Assembly: GCF_006124995.1 (NCBI RefSeq)
Contig: NZ_QEWN01000002.1
Coordinates: 1 to 64,000 of the forward strand
DNA: 64,000 bases
Direction of reading: 5' to 3'
Origin: Vibrio sp. Hep-1b-8
Lineage (GTDB): Bacteria > Pseudomonadota > Gammaproteobacteria > Enterobacterales > Vibrionaceae
Part shown: positions 17,901 to 25,373 of the stretch, one piece after another
Layout: every line of letters begins with the position of its first letter
How positions within the stretch are numbered: the first letter of the stretch is position 1
Notes under the pieces: generated by a model
What the model saw: the letters and a program-made list of their open reading frames with translations, nothing else
The model's database searches: none
Told to the model about the DNA's origin: nothing
Position numbers and translations under genes: made by a program

Positions 17901-18354
17901 TGTGTAAAGTCCTTATTTTGTTTTAGTTTTAATCACACGAACTGTACCAATTAGCTTAGTATGTTAATTGATATTAACCAAGCCTCTCATTGAGAGATTG
18001 AATGATTAGCCGGTGTTTTAATGTGACTAATATCACTTAAGTGCAGTGGTCAGCTTTCTGTCAAGTATCAAAAGTGAGAATGGGTAGCTTTAATTGAGTG
18101 GCTATATAGTAGTAACTAAAAAGTGCTTTGTAAGCGCATTAAATTAAAAAGAAAATATATGAAGGACTATTCTTTGAATAAATAGCCTAATTTTAGAATT
18201 TGCTTATTTGACGAGCGGATGTACTTATTTTTTCTGATAGTTAATGGCAAAAAAGTACCAAAGATAGCCAAAATAATCCTAACTGTTATTGCTCAAATAA
18301 ATCTAAATTATCAATAAGCGAAATGGCTTAATGAACTTTGGAAGGAGACAAATC
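17901..18354. other. Intergenic control region between the AraC gene and flp
   Basis: 454 bases, AT-rich, with no gene I can support. It contains the CRP-like site at 18022-18037 and the ribosome-binding site GGAAGGAG before flp. No terminator and no clear -35/-10 pair stands out. The 300 bases between the CRP-like site and flp suggest a long leader or further operator sites. Confidence 0.7.
18022..18037 (+). promoter_or_regulatory. CRP-like binding site between the AraC gene and flp
   Basis: TGTGACTAATATCACT fits the CRP pattern TGTGA-N6-TCACA at nine of ten core bases, with A/T-rich flanks. It lies about 120 bases upstream of the AraC start and about 320 bases before flp. The geometry therefore suits control of the AraC gene better, with the pilus locus affected indirectly. 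Confidence 0.6.
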
Positions 18355-18543
18355 ATGAGCAAGCTTATTAAAAATATTTCTGAATTTATGAAAGACGAAG
18401 AAGGCTTAACGGTTGTGGAGTACGTTGTTGGTGCAGGTTTATTGGTAGCCGGTCTAGCAGGTATTTTTGGTACTTTCAGTTCTGCACTAGAAGCACAGCT
18501 AGGTACAGTTCTTGATAATGCACCAGATGGTTCAGGTAACTAA
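18355..18543 (+). CDS. flp: Flp-family type IVb prepilin 1
   Basis: A 62-residue pilin precursor. The short leader ends DEEG, then LTVVEYVVGAGLLVAGLAGIF: cleavage after Gly places Glu at +5 and Tyr at +6, as in Flp pilins. A single hydrophobic helix follows. The polar tail (DNAPDGSGN) is longer than in the second pilin. This is likely the major subunit, since it is first in the operon, has a strong ribosome-binding site (GGAAGGAG), and is followed by a hairpin that could reduce read-through to later genes. The ATG at 18355 is chosen over an earlier in-frame start for that reason. Confidence 0.92.
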   Translation: MSKLIKNISEFMKDEEGLTVVEYVVGAGLLVAGLAGIFGTFSSALEAQLGTVLDNAPDGSGN

Positions 18544-18589
18544 TATACCGACATAAACGCATATCCTCGTCTATAGTTGATTAAGAATT

Positions 18590-18626
18590 AAGTTGCCCAT
18601 AACTGTGTTGTGGGCAACTTCCTTTT
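18590..18626 (+). terminator. Hairpin between the two pilin genes (possible attenuator)
   Basis: A perfect 10-base stem AAGTTGCCCA/TGGGCAACTT (18590-18599, 18611-18620) with an 11-base loop, followed by CCTTTT. It lies 46 bases after flp1. It could be a leaky terminator or a 3' stabiliser that sets a high ratio of major pilin to downstream pilus proteins. Confidence 0.65.
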
Positions 18627-18649
18627 GTTCAACTTGGAGGTTTTTGGCT

Positions 18650-18802
18650 ATGTCTTTCATTAGTTTCTTTAGGGATGAAGAGGGGTTAACCGTCGTCGAG
18701 TATGTGGTAGGTGCGGGTTTATTGGTGGTTGGTTTTTCGGGGATATTTATTGTGTTCGGAGAACTGTTATCTCAACAATTTGGGTCTATATTTAGTGAGT
18801 AG
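18650..18802 (+). CDS. Flp-family type IVb prepilin 2
   Basis: A 50-residue prepilin whose core (DEEGLTVVEYVVGAGLLV) is identical to that of the first pilin, then diverges (VGFSGIFIVFGELLSQQFGSIFSE). The processing site and the Glu/Tyr pair are intact. The start is the ATG at 18650 with a GGAGG site 9 bases before. The short tail and position after the hairpin suggest a minor or alternative subunit that arose by duplication. Confidence 0.88.
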   Translation: MSFISFFRDEEGLTVVEYVVGAGLLVVGFSGIFIVFGELLSQQFGSIFSE

Positions 18803-18828
18803 GACTGACTAATTTTGGGGACAGTTAG

Positions 18829-19347
18829 ATGGATGTTTTTATTTGGATCGTGCTATTTGCTATAGCCGTTTCTGATGCAAAAGAGCACCGAATACCTAAC
18901 TCATTATTATTAGTGGTTCTTTTTGTTAGCTTTATTAATAAGGCTGTTGTCCTTCAGGACTATAATTTCCTACTCTGGTCATCTGTTAGTGGCATTACAT
19001 GTTTTGGCGTTGCTTTAGTTTTTTATTTTTTAAAAGTGATGGCTCCCGGTGATGTAAAACTTTTGGGTGTCGTGGGTTTTTGGCTTGGCAGTAGGCATAT
19101 TTTGGGAGCGGTTTATTGGATTGCAGTTGCAAGCGTAGTTATTGGCCTCTTCTATGCCTTTCTTCGCCTCGCAGAGTCACCTAACCAATTCAAATCGTTA
19201 CTAAACAAATACTCGATCTATGTCATGTATGGTTCTTCGGGCAGTAAAGCTTTAACCAGCCCAAACGGTAGCAGAGGACGATATCAAATGCCTTTTGCGC
19301 CAGTCGTTGTTGTTGGAGTAGCGCTTTATTTCTATTTTCTGAATTAA
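18829..19347 (+). CDS. tadV: Flp prepilin peptidase (TadV/CpaA family)
   Basis: A 172-residue membrane aspartic peptidase (A24 family) that cleaves and may methylate the Flp prepilins. The two catalytic aspartates are in AVSDAKEHRIPN (residue 17) and MAPGDVKLLG. About five hydrophobic segments are visible. It lacks the N-terminal methylase-like domain of PilD, as expected for the TadV branch. Confidence 0.88.
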   Translation: MDVFIWIVLFAIAVSDAKEHRIPNSLLLVVLFVSFINKAVVLQDYNFLLWSSVSGITCFGVALVFYFLKVMAPGDVKLLGVVGFWLGSRHILGAVYWIAVASVVIGLFYAFLRLAESPNQFKSLLNKYSIYVMYGSSGSKALTSPNGSRGRYQMPFAPVVVVGVALYFYFLN

Positions 19348-19362
19348 TCACAAGGAGTGTTT

Positions 19363-20709
19363 ATGGTTCAGGCAATGTCCAAGGTTCAACATCGAACAGA
19401 GTTGACGCCGCAAGCTCCGCAACCCCCTGTGCCAACAAGCTTCGACGACTTAGGAATACCCAAAGCGGTGGTCGAAAATCTGGTCATCAAACACATTGCC
19501 GCCTATCCCAAGTCTGACATTCTCCAATTGACCAAGTTGTTATGTATCAATAGTCATATGATTGAGGATGTCATCGCAGGCCTAAGAGCAAAGTCAATGG
19601 TCGAGGTTTTTCAAGCTGCTTCCTCAACGTTTTCCACTCAATCTACCGGACATGTGCGCTATGGTTTGTCAGAATCAGGCATGCAGGAAGCCGATACCGC
19701 TTTTGTAAAAGATGCCTATTTAGGCCCAGTGCCCGTCTCTTTGAATCAATATTGCGAAATGGTCAAGGCGCAGGACGTTCGAGCTCAAATGGTTAATCGA
19801 GCCGATGTCGAATATGCACTCTCAGATGTGCTGGGCGCTCATCGTATGGTCGGGGTTTTGGGGCCTGCGATTAATTCTGGTCGGGCGTTGTTGCTTTACG
19901 GCAGTGCAGGTTCAGGTAAAACCTTTGTCGCGACAAAAATTCTTAACTCACTCAACACTTCGGTTTACATCCCTCACGCTGTCTTCGCCGCGGGTAACAT
20001 CATCAAAGTCTTTTCGCCTCAGCATCACAAGAGGGTATCCAGCTCAGATATTCAGTCCATCACGTTTAAAGAACAATTTGACCGCCGCTGGTGCCTTTGT
20101 GAACGACCCAGTATCCAAGTCGGTGGGGAATTAACCATGGACATGCTGGAGGTCAACCACAGCGAGCACAACAAGGTATGGATGGCTCCGCTACAGATGA
20201 TGGCGAACAACGGAATTTTTATTATCGACGATTTGGGCCGCCAGCCGATGCCAGTTGATACATTGCTGAACCGATGGATCGTACCGATGGAATATTTCTA
20301 CGACTATCTGAACTTGCCCAATGGTCAACAGATCTCAATACCTTTCATCCTCACTCTTGCCTTTTCTACGAACCTAGATCCGGAAAAGATCAGTGACCCG
20401 GCTTTTTTACGTCGACTTGGCTACAAGATTCAGTTTGGTCCTCTACTCGAAGAAGAGTATCGCGAACTGTGGGGCATTATTGCGAAATCTAAAAATCTGA
20501 CCCTTACCCAAGGGTGTTTTGAAACTTTATTTGACTTACATCGTCAGCATGACGTGGGCTTTTATCCTTGTTTACCAAAAGACATTGTAGGGATCAGCCG
20601 AGATATCATCGTATTTGAAGAAGTTGAACCTGTTATCTCCTCTGAAATCGTAAGCCGTGCGTGGGAAGTGTACTTTACAGCTGATGGCAAAGGAGGAGGT
20701 GCTCGATGA
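19363..20709 (+). CDS. Accessory AAA+ ATPase of the Tad locus
   Basis: A 448-residue protein of unestablished role. Residues 1-25 are Pro/Gln-rich. About 40-115 look like a winged-helix domain (VVENLVIKHIAAYPKSDILQ... then RAKSMVEV and YGLSESG). Then comes an AAA+ core with Walker A GSAGSGKT (180-187), Walker B GIFIIDD (284-290), a sensor-1 FSTN (334-337) and paired Arg350/Arg351 in FLRRLGYKI. No membrane segment or signal. It overlaps cpaB by four bases (ATGA), so it belongs to the operon, yet it is not TadA or TadZ and not part of the classical flp-tad-rcp set. The start is the ATG at 19363, 5 bases after AAGGAG; a GTG at 19357 overlaps that site. A remodelling or regulatory ATPase is possible. 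Confidence 0.75.
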   Translation: MVQAMSKVQHRTELTPQAPQPPVPTSFDDLGIPKAVVENLVIKHIAAYPKSDILQLTKLLCINSHMIEDVIAGLRAKSMVEVFQAASSTFSTQSTGHVRYGLSESGMQEADTAFVKDAYLGPVPVSLNQYCEMVKAQDVRAQMVNRADVEYALSDVLGAHRMVGVLGPAINSGRALLLYGSAGSGKTFVATKILNSLNTSVYIPHAVFAAGNIIKVFSPQHHKRVSSSDIQSITFKEQFDRRWCLCERPSIQVGGELTMDMLEVNHSEHNKVWMAPLQMMANNGIFIIDDLGRQPMPVDTLLNRWIVPMEYFYDYLNLPNGQQISIPFILTLAFSTNLDPEKISDPAFLRRLGYKIQFGPLLEEEYRELWGIIAKSKNLTLTQGCFETLFDLHRQHDVGFYPCLPKDIVGISRDIIVFEEVEPVISSEIVSRAWEVYFTADGKGGGAR

Positions 20710-21449
20710 GTCGAAATCAAGTCATATTACTCTTTTTACTCTCCATTGCGTTTGGTTTAGGAGCCGTGTTTTTCGCCAAACAGTGGATGGACAACCAATT
20801 GCAGCCTCAAACTGAAGTAGAGGTGGTCGAGCGAGAGCCGGTGATCATTGCCTCTCAGGAAATACTCGCAGGGACGGTTATTGAGGAGCAACACATTACC
20901 AACAAGTTGCTAGAAAAAGCGTGGCGCTCTGAATCTCAATTTACATCGGCTGAAGAGTTGATCGGGCAAGTTGTTGCGAGCAATGTTTATCCGGGCGAGA
21001 TAATCCATGTTAGCCGTCTAGCCAATCAGGGAGAGGGTTCAACGTTAGCATCTCTAATCCCAGAGAATAAACGTGCTGTGACTATTCGGGTAAACGATGT
21101 CATTGGTGTTGCGGGCTTCTTGCTGCCGGGCAATAAGGTGGATGTGCTAAATACGATTAAATACGGAAAAAACTCGGCTAATACCGTAACAGTGCTCAAA
21201 GAAATTAAAGTATTAGCTGTTGACCAAACGGCGAGAACCAAAGAAAACAAGCCAATTATCGTAAGGGCTGTGACGTTAGAGGTGACACCTAGTCAGGCCG
21301 AAAAGTTGTTGTCTGCCCAAAGTCGTGGAGACATACAGTTAGCATTACGTAATCCTCATGAAGAGGAAAAAGTGGTCAAAAAATATGTTGCCCCTAGTGT
21401 CACCATTATTAAGGGCACTGAATCCAGCAATATCCGCGTCAGGGACTGA
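20706..21449 (+). CDS. cpaB: Flp pilus assembly protein CpaB/RcpC
   Basis: 247 residues with one N-terminal membrane anchor (VILLFLLSIAFGLGAVFFA) and a SAF domain (EPVIIASQEILAGTVIEEQHI... LIGQVVASNVYPGEIIHVSRL). The C-terminal RcpC/CpaB domain carries TIRVNDVIGVAGFLLPGNKV. It is periplasmic and is thought to help secretin assembly or stability in Tad systems. It overlaps the AAA+ gene by four bases and is followed by the secretin gene after 8 bases. Confidence 0.9.
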   Translation: MSRNQVILLFLLSIAFGLGAVFFAKQWMDNQLQPQTEVEVVEREPVIIASQEILAGTVIEEQHITNKLLEKAWRSESQFTSAEELIGQVVASNVYPGEIIHVSRLANQGEGSTLASLIPENKRAVTIRVNDVIGVAGFLLPGNKVDVLNTIKYGKNSANTVTVLKEIKVLAVDQTARTKENKPIIVRAVTLEVTPSQAEKLLSAQSRGDIQLALRNPHEEEKVVKKYVAPSVTIIKGTESSNIRVRD

Positions 21450-21457
21450 GGTGAGCT

Positions 21458-22915
21458 ATGAATAAAATAATAACACTGTTTTTTATCTTGCTGCTGTGCA
21501 GTGGTGTTACCTATGCGGCTTCACAATCAGGGAAAGTGGTCAAAGTTCCCCACCATAAATCCACACACGTAACATTAGCTGGCAAAGCAAAGCGTGTTTC
21601 ATTGGGTGACCCGGATGTGCTTGATATCGTGATGCTCAAATCCGATGAGCTGTTTTTGATTGGTAAGAAGCTTGGCTCGACCAACCTGATGGCTTGGGAT
21701 AGCCGTGGTCAACTGATTGAATCCATCAATATTGAAGTCACTCATGATTTAAACAGCCTCAAGGCCAAACTCTTTGAGTTTTTACCCAATGAAACCATTG
21801 AAGTGCACAGTGCCCAAAACCGATTGATTCTGAGTGGGCAGATAAGCAATCAAGCGGCAATGAATATTGCTTTGAGAGTGGCAGAAACCTACTCCGCTGG
21901 ACGAGAAGCAGACAAGGAAAATGAGTCTCTGAGTAAGCAAGTTGATAAAACTGGCGTGATAAATCTGATGACGATTGGTGGTGCGCAGCAAGTCATGCTT
22001 GAAGTTACCGTTGCTGAAGTTCAGCGCAGCTTAGTGCGTAAGTTTGATGCTAACTTTGCTTTCTTCCAATCCAGCGGCTCTAAGTTTAAATGGGGCGGGG
22101 CATCTACCGCAGCTGGTATCGCGGGTGCGACGCCAATTTTTGAGATACCGACATCTGGTGATTACGGGATTTTAGGCTCCTTTATTGATGGCAATACCTT
22201 ATTTAGTTTCGCCCTCGATGTCGCCCGACAAAACGGCACTGCGAAGGTATTGGCTGAGCCCAATTTGACTGCGTTGAGTGGCTCAAAAGCGGAATTTCTA
22301 GCTGGGGGTGAATTCCCAATCCCAGTACCGGATGATAAAGGTATAACGATCGAGTACAAAGAATATGGTGTGGGTCTGAAGTTCATCCCAACCGTGTTAA
22401 GCGACAAAAAAATTAATCTTAACTTAGCGGTGGATGTGAGTGAAATTGCCAACAGTTCTTCGCTGACTTTGTCTCCAGGTAGTACCAATAGCACCTACGT
22501 TATCCCTCCCATTACGCGTCGCAGTGCTTCGTCTACTCTTGAGCTAGCGGATGGACAGACGATTGGTATCGCTGGACTACTGAGTGAAAATGTACGTGAT
22601 GTGGCGAGCAAGATGCCCGGTTTAGGCGATATTCCGATCTTGGGGCAAATGTTTAATAGCCAAGAGTATGTTTCAGGTGAAACTGAGCTGGTTATTTTAG
22701 TGACACCAAGGCTCGCGCAGCCAATTGACCGAAACAAGGTCACTCTGCCGACTGACTCTTTTGTCGAACCTAATGATTTTAAGTACTACTTACTCGGTCG
22801 TGGTTCGTATATCGCGCCTGTCAAGAAAACACCCAAAGCAAAACCTGCCGATGAACAAGAGTATGTTGACCGAAGTAAAGGCGGCACTGAAGGCACATTT
22901 GGACATAGTTTGTAG
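21458..22915 (+). CDS. cpaC: Flp pilus secretin CpaC/RcpA
   Basis: The 485-residue outer-membrane secretin through which the pilus exits. Signal peptide at 1-20 (ending TYAAS). A pilus/BON-like N domain follows, including LAGKAKRVSLGDPDVLDIVML and the IEVHSAQNRLILSGQI segment. The secretin domain holds VMLEVTVAEVQRS, VLAEPNLTALSGSKAEFLAGGEFP, VGLKFIPTVL and IGIAGLLSE...MPGLGDIPILGQMF. It ends in a hydrophilic tail rather than a pilotin-type segment; the small lipoprotein gene next door may supply a partner. Confidence 0.92.
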   Translation: MNKIITLFFILLLCSGVTYAASQSGKVVKVPHHKSTHVTLAGKAKRVSLGDPDVLDIVMLKSDELFLIGKKLGSTNLMAWDSRGQLIESINIEVTHDLNSLKAKLFEFLPNETIEVHSAQNRLILSGQISNQAAMNIALRVAETYSAGREADKENESLSKQVDKTGVINLMTIGGAQQVMLEVTVAEVQRSLVRKFDANFAFFQSSGSKFKWGGASTAAGIAGATPIFEIPTSGDYGILGSFIDGNTLFSFALDVARQNGTAKVLAEPNLTALSGSKAEFLAGGEFPIPVPDDKGITIEYKEYGVGLKFIPTVLSDKKINLNLAVDVSEIANSSSLTLSPGSTNSTYVIPPITRRSASSTLELADGQTIGIAGLLSENVRDVASKMPGLGDIPILGQMFNSQEYVSGETELVILVTPRLAQPIDRNKVTLPTDSFVEPNDFKYYLLGRGSYIAPVKKTPKAKPADEQEYVDRSKGGTEGTFGHSL

Positions 22916-22924
22916 GAGAGCGAT

Positions 22925-23188
22925 ATGAAAAACGTAATAACTATAGCGATTGTTGTTTGTTGTTCCGCTCTGCTTCTCGGCTGCGCGAATAAACCGCGTT
23001 TAGGGCACCATGTGGCCAAGGTAAAAACACAACAAACATACAATCAAAATGCATCTCAAGAAAACTTGGGAGTCATTCCTTCGGGTAGTGGTGAACGAAT
23101 GGAAAGTGCCTATCAAGTCTATACAGGCAAACAGAGCTCCGACTTAGGAGGCACTGATAGTCAAGTTTTGCAGGGGTTTGCTAATTAG
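22925..23188 (+). CDS. Small lipoprotein of the Tad locus
   Basis: An 87-residue predicted lipoprotein: signal of about 20 residues ending in the lipobox LLLGC, then a polar Gln/Ser/Gly-rich tail with no domain I recognise. It sits between the secretin and pseudopilin genes, the position where RcpB occurs in classical Tad loci. It is much shorter than RcpB and shows no similarity by eye. A secretin pilotin or outer-membrane accessory role is a positional inference only. Confidence 0.7.
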   Translation: MKNVITIAIVVCCSALLLGCANKPRLGHHVAKVKTQQTYNQNASQENLGVIPSGSGERMESAYQVYTGKQSSDLGGTDSQVLQGFAN

Positions 23189-23206
23189 ACCCTAAGGATG
23201 GACGCA

Positions 23207-24442
23207 ATGAGGTTGCCAAGAGAGCGAATAGGTAAATATTCGCGACAAAGGGGCTTGGTTTTGGTCATGGTGACGGTAGCGATGCTTGCTTTGGTAGGCG
23301 TCGCTGCCTTGTCTATTGATGTAAGCCATGCTGTGCTAAATAAAGCGAGATTGCAAAACAGTGTCGATGCTGCTGCGTTAGCTGCCGCCATTGTCATGGA
23401 TAGCGAAGGGACAAATGCCCAAGCGACCACCGCGGCCAACTCAACATTGAATAACGTCGCCGCGGCTACTGGCAACTCCGAAATGGACTTCTCCAATGCG
23501 ACCGTCACAGTAGAGTATTCAAACGATCCCACCATATTTCCTCAGTCGAGTGGCTATAACGCGAACTTGGATACTTATGTTCGTGTCACTGTAAGTGCAT
23601 ACTCGCTTGATAATTTCTTTGCTTACCTATTTGGCGTCGATAAACAGTTAGTATCGAGCGCGGTGGCAGGACCAAGCCCGGGTATTGATGTGGTCAATGT
23701 TGTGCCTATGGCAGTATGTGAAGGTGATTCAGGCACTGGAGGTTCGACTGGCTACGATACAGGAGAACTCTACGCACTTAAAATTGCTGAACAGAATCAG
23801 AGTGATATGGGATCGGGTAATTATCAACTGCTTGACTTTGGTTCTGGTGCAGACACGGTGAGAAAAGCTCTCGCTGGTGGTTATGAAGGAAGTGTTGGGG
23901 TAGGTGATACCGTTATAACCAAACCCGGCAATACGATAGGTCCGGTAGGCCAGGGGCTAAACACGCGTTTTGGTGCTTATAGCGGTGGTGGGCTATCTGC
24001 CAGTGATTTTCCTTCAGACATCTACGTAAAGGAACCGGACACCAAAGCGACTTTAGATAATGATGGCAATATCGTTTACAACGATGAGAGTGTTGAAGGT
24101 GAGCCGTGGGGATACGAAGATTATAACGATGCGTTGCCGGATTGCTCAGGCGATCCTGACTGCAAAATGGACTCAGGCGGACAGCATGATCGACGTATTT
24201 TGGTCGTTCCAATTGTGGACTGCACGGGAGCCAGTGGTGGGACAAGCAGCTTTACCGTTACTGCATTAGGGTGCTTCTTTATGCTGCAAAAAGCACCGAC
24301 CTCCAATAGCGGTAAAGAAGCCGTGTTTGGGGAGTTTATTTCTGACTGTACTGCGTCGGGCGGGAATCCAGGTCAAGATTCTAGTAATGAAGGTCCTTAT
24401 ACCATTGTCTTGTATAAGGATCCGGGAGGGGATGAATCATGA
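23207..24442 (+). CDS. TadG-like pseudopilin protein with large Cys-containing domain
   Basis: 411 residues from the ATG at 23207. I prefer this start because AAGGA ends 8 bases before it, whereas the ATG at 23198 overlaps that site. The N-terminal RQRGLVLVMVTVAMLALVGVAALSIDVSHAV region is the TadE/TadG-type hydrophobic helix. The segment ARLQNSVDAAALAAA is typical of TadG proteins. The C-terminal 250 residues are Gly/Asp-rich, with six cysteines (VCEGD, DCSGDPDCKMD, DCTGASGG, GCFFM, DCTASGG), suggesting disulfides in the periplasm. It may be a minor pilin or tip-like component. It overlaps the next gene by four bases. Confidence 0.8.
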   Translation: MRLPRERIGKYSRQRGLVLVMVTVAMLALVGVAALSIDVSHAVLNKARLQNSVDAAALAAAIVMDSEGTNAQATTAANSTLNNVAAATGNSEMDFSNATVTVEYSNDPTIFPQSSGYNANLDTYVRVTVSAYSLDNFFAYLFGVDKQLVSSAVAGPSPGIDVVNVVPMAVCEGDSGTGGSTGYDTGELYALKIAEQNQSDMGSGNYQLLDFGSGADTVRKALAGGYEGSVGVGDTVITKPGNTIGPVGQGLNTRFGAYSGGGLSASDFPSDIYVKEPDTKATLDNDGNIVYNDESVEGEPWGYEDYNDALPDCSGDPDCKMDSGGQHDRRILVVPIVDCTGASGGTSSFTVTALGCFFMLQKAPTSNSGKEAVFGEFISDCTASGGNPGQDSSNEGPYTIVLYKDPGGDES

Positions 24443-24882
24443 ACAAACGCGATAGGAATCACTCCCGAACAACAGGATTGGCAGCAGTGGAAATGCTGAT
24501 TGTTCTGCCAGTATTAATGATGATTTTAATGTCGATTGCTGAGTTTGGTAATGCGTTTGTTCAATATACAAACTTAACCAAAATGGCTCAGAGCGGAATT
24601 CGTTATGCAACCGCTGGTGTAACTGGTACATCAAGCTATGACCAAATCGCCGATGTCGATGAAATTAAAAACATGGTCGTTTACGGTAAAACTGTTGTGG
24701 GGGACGGGGCTGTATCTTTGATGAGTGGCATAGACACGTCAGACGTCACTGTATTACATGAGAATGGTTATGTCACAGTCACGATTAATCATACTTATGT
24801 TCCGGTTATTACTGAGTTTAGCTCGACGCTCAATTTTGCAGTGCCTTTAAATGCTTCGGCAATGATGAGGACTGCACCATGA
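24439..24882 (+). CDS. TadE-like pseudopilin
   Basis: 147 residues. The N-terminus has GLAAVEMLIVLPVLMMILMSIAEFGNAFVQY, a TadE-type processing and hydrophobic region with Glu near +5, followed by a short periplasmic domain. Four-base overlaps with both neighbours show tight translational coupling. TadE/TadF proteins are processed by TadV and are needed for pilus assembly. Confidence 0.82.
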   Translation: MNKRDRNHSRTTGLAAVEMLIVLPVLMMILMSIAEFGNAFVQYTNLTKMAQSGIRYATAGVTGTSSYDQIADVDEIKNMVVYGKTVVGDGAVSLMSGIDTSDVTVLHENGYVTVTINHTYVPVITEFSSTLNFAVPLNASAMMRTAP

Positions 24883-25364
24883 AGAAGCAAAAAGGTCTAT
24901 CGATCATAGAATTTACCTTGGTCTCAACCGCGTTGTTATTGGTAATTTTTGCTGTGATTGAGGTAGGGCGTTACATCTATTCATTGCAGATGGTTAATGA
25001 CATGACACGAATCGCCGCGCGTTTGGCGGTTGTTTGTAAAGTTGAGGATAAAGCCAATATTCCAGCCTTAGCGGTAGTCAGCGGAGCGCCGTATGGTTTC
25101 TCTGCTAGCAATCTGACCATTGAGTATCTCGATGCTTCGGGGAATGTTATTCAAGGAACTCTGACAGATGATGCAATCTTTCCTACAATTGAATATGTGA
25201 GGGCTAAAGTCGTTGATTTTGAATATCAATTTACTGGCTTGCTCAGTTTCATCAACTTGACTGGAGGCCTGTCTGTTCCGGAGTTTGAAACGACTCGACC
25301 AAGGGAAAACCTAGGTCATCACAGAGAGACCCCCTTTAATGAAGAAAATAGCACGGACTGCTAG
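24879..25364 (+). CDS. TadE/TadF-like pseudopilin
   Basis: 161 residues beginning KKQKGLSIIEFTLVSTALLLVIFAVIEVGRYIYSLQ, again a Gly-then-hydrophobic segment with Glu at +5 and an aromatic residue at +6. It is most like TadE/TadF proteins. Along with the two previous genes it forms a pseudopilin trio placed before tadZ, whereas in the classical Aggregatibacter order these genes are at the end of the locus. Confidence 0.8.
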   Translation: MKKQKGLSIIEFTLVSTALLLVIFAVIEVGRYIYSLQMVNDMTRIAARLAVVCKVEDKANIPALAVVSGAPYGFSASNLTIEYLDASGNVIQGTLTDDAIFPTIEYVRAKVVDFEYQFTGLLSFINLTGGLSVPEFETTRPRENLGHHRETPFNEENSTDC

Positions 25365-25373
25365 GAGAACGAG

